64,000 nt of DNA from Fictibacillus norfolkensis. Its GTDB lineage: Bacteria; Bacillota; Bacilli; Bacillales; Fictibacillaceae. The notes beneath the pieces are model-generated. The model had not been told where the DNA came from and did not search any database. It saw nothing but the letters and a program-made list of their open reading frames with translations. Below, piece after piece: positions 63,706-64,000 of this stretch. Made by a program: the position numbers and the translations under genes. Positions within the stretch are counted from its first letter, which is position 1. Every line of letters begins with the position of its first letter. The stretch covers positions 496,001 to 560,000 of the forward strand of contig NZ_JACSQM010000002.1 in the NCBI RefSeq assembly GCF_014836645.1, in the 5' to 3' direction.

Positions 63706-64000
63706 ATTTATCCCTCCTCTCTCGATAGATCTTTTTTAAATGTTTCAGTGCTAAACGAATCCTTCCTTTTACTGTACCGAGAGGAATGTTCTTTCGCTCT
63801 GCAATGTCTGATTGTGAATAGCCTTTGAAATAGAACATCTCTACAATATCTTGCTGCTCTTCTGTTAAAGAAGAAACGGCTTCCTTCAGGCTCTCTCTTT
63901 CCTCGTTCCATGTAACGGTCTCTTCTACACTCTCAGTTCGTTCGTAATCTATATCTTTTTCTAAAATCTCAACTTCATTTTTTTGCTGCTTTCGTATTAG
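63683..64000 (-). CDS. ECF RNA polymerase sigma factor (5' part beyond window edge)
   Basis: Only the last 105 or so codons lie in the window. They encode a linker and region 4: SLTEEQQDIVEMFYFKGYSQ then SDIAERKNIPLGTVKGRIRLALKHLKKI, a helix-turn-helix for the -35 element. The frame continues past the anti-sigma ATG and stops at 63683-63685. With the RskA-like anti-sigma it forms a membrane-controlled regulon switch. The signal is unknown. Confidence 0.9.
   Translation of the reverse strand, partial: LIRKQQKNEVEILEKDIDYERTESVEETVTWNEERESLKEAVSSLTEEQQDIVEMFYFKGYSQSDIAERKNIPLGTVKGRIRLALKHLKKIYRERRDKYGTENLR

Noticed and set aside
63708..63911. A 67-codon minus-strand frame (MERGKREPEG...)
   Set aside because: It is out of frame with the ECF sigma factor region 4, which occupies the same strand and continues past the window edge.

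Overview
The window reads as chromosome of a low-GC, endospore-forming Bacillaceae bacterium. Sporulation and germination genes (SpoIIP, YtvI-like, Spo0E-like phosphatases, an orphan GerAB-type permease, two PAS sensor kinases of the Kin type), a hut operon with HutP, a CsoR-CopA-CopZ copper operon, KtrAB and UppP all point there. The mix resembles Fictibacillus or Bacillus, but the genus is an inference. I see no rRNA, tRNA, CRISPR array, prophage or intact insertion sequence. Genes are tightly packed and most transcription units end in clear intrinsic terminators.

Layout. 1-9 kb: a truncated PAS histidine kinase, HU, an SDR oxidoreductase, a membrane protein, and a SNF2 helicase overlapping a YwqB-like partner that lacks the SWIM zinc finger. 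8.4-9.8 kb: two tiny Spo0E-like phosphatase genes and a secreted PG-binding/3D-domain protein. 10-13.3 kb: a MoxR/DUF58/membrane-protein operon. 13.4-21.7 kb: an ATP-grasp protein, an AlkA-type glycosylase, a quinone/electrophile-stress pair (azoreductase and nitroreductase), a DJ-1-like protein without its cysteine, an MFS exporter, two small unknown genes, a PAP2 protein and an Sm-like protein with a Pro/Tyr tail. 21.8-28.5 kb: WrbA-like quinone reductase, the csoR-copA-copZ copper operon, a TVP38 protein and an ArsR-type sensor with a Zn/Cd/Pb ATPase.

28.6-39.5 kb: a DUF418 protein, a GDSL esterase with an ABC exporter, a chemoreceptor, a TerC protein, a 61-residue protein with 12 cysteines, YihY and YtvI-type membrane proteins and an acyltransferase. 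39.6-46.3 kb: histidine utilisation. hutP has a cre-overlapped promoter; a HutP-binding NAG-triplet site and terminator follow, then hutH-hutU-hutI-hutG and an overlapping XRE regulator. 46.3-54.4 kb: an unknown protein, a GerAB-type permease, ktrA-ktrB behind a c-di-AMP (ydaO-type) riboswitch, uppP with a hairpin that runs directly into its start codon, cardiolipin synthase and spoIIP. 54.5-64 kb: MarR, an ArsR/MFS/epimerase operon, a coiled-coil protein, a histidine phosphatase, a secreted CAP-domain protein, a second PAS kinase, a ResA/StoA-like thioredoxin, and an anti-sigma factor translationally overlapped by an ECF sigma factor cut by the window edge.

The most unusual pattern is not a gene. 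Four intergenic gaps each hold 5-8 degenerate tandem copies of a roughly 21-bp unit. The unit sequence differs from locus to locus but the period does not. One array lies inside the hut leader. In addition, one full and two decayed copies of a GC-rich inverted-repeat intergenic element are present.
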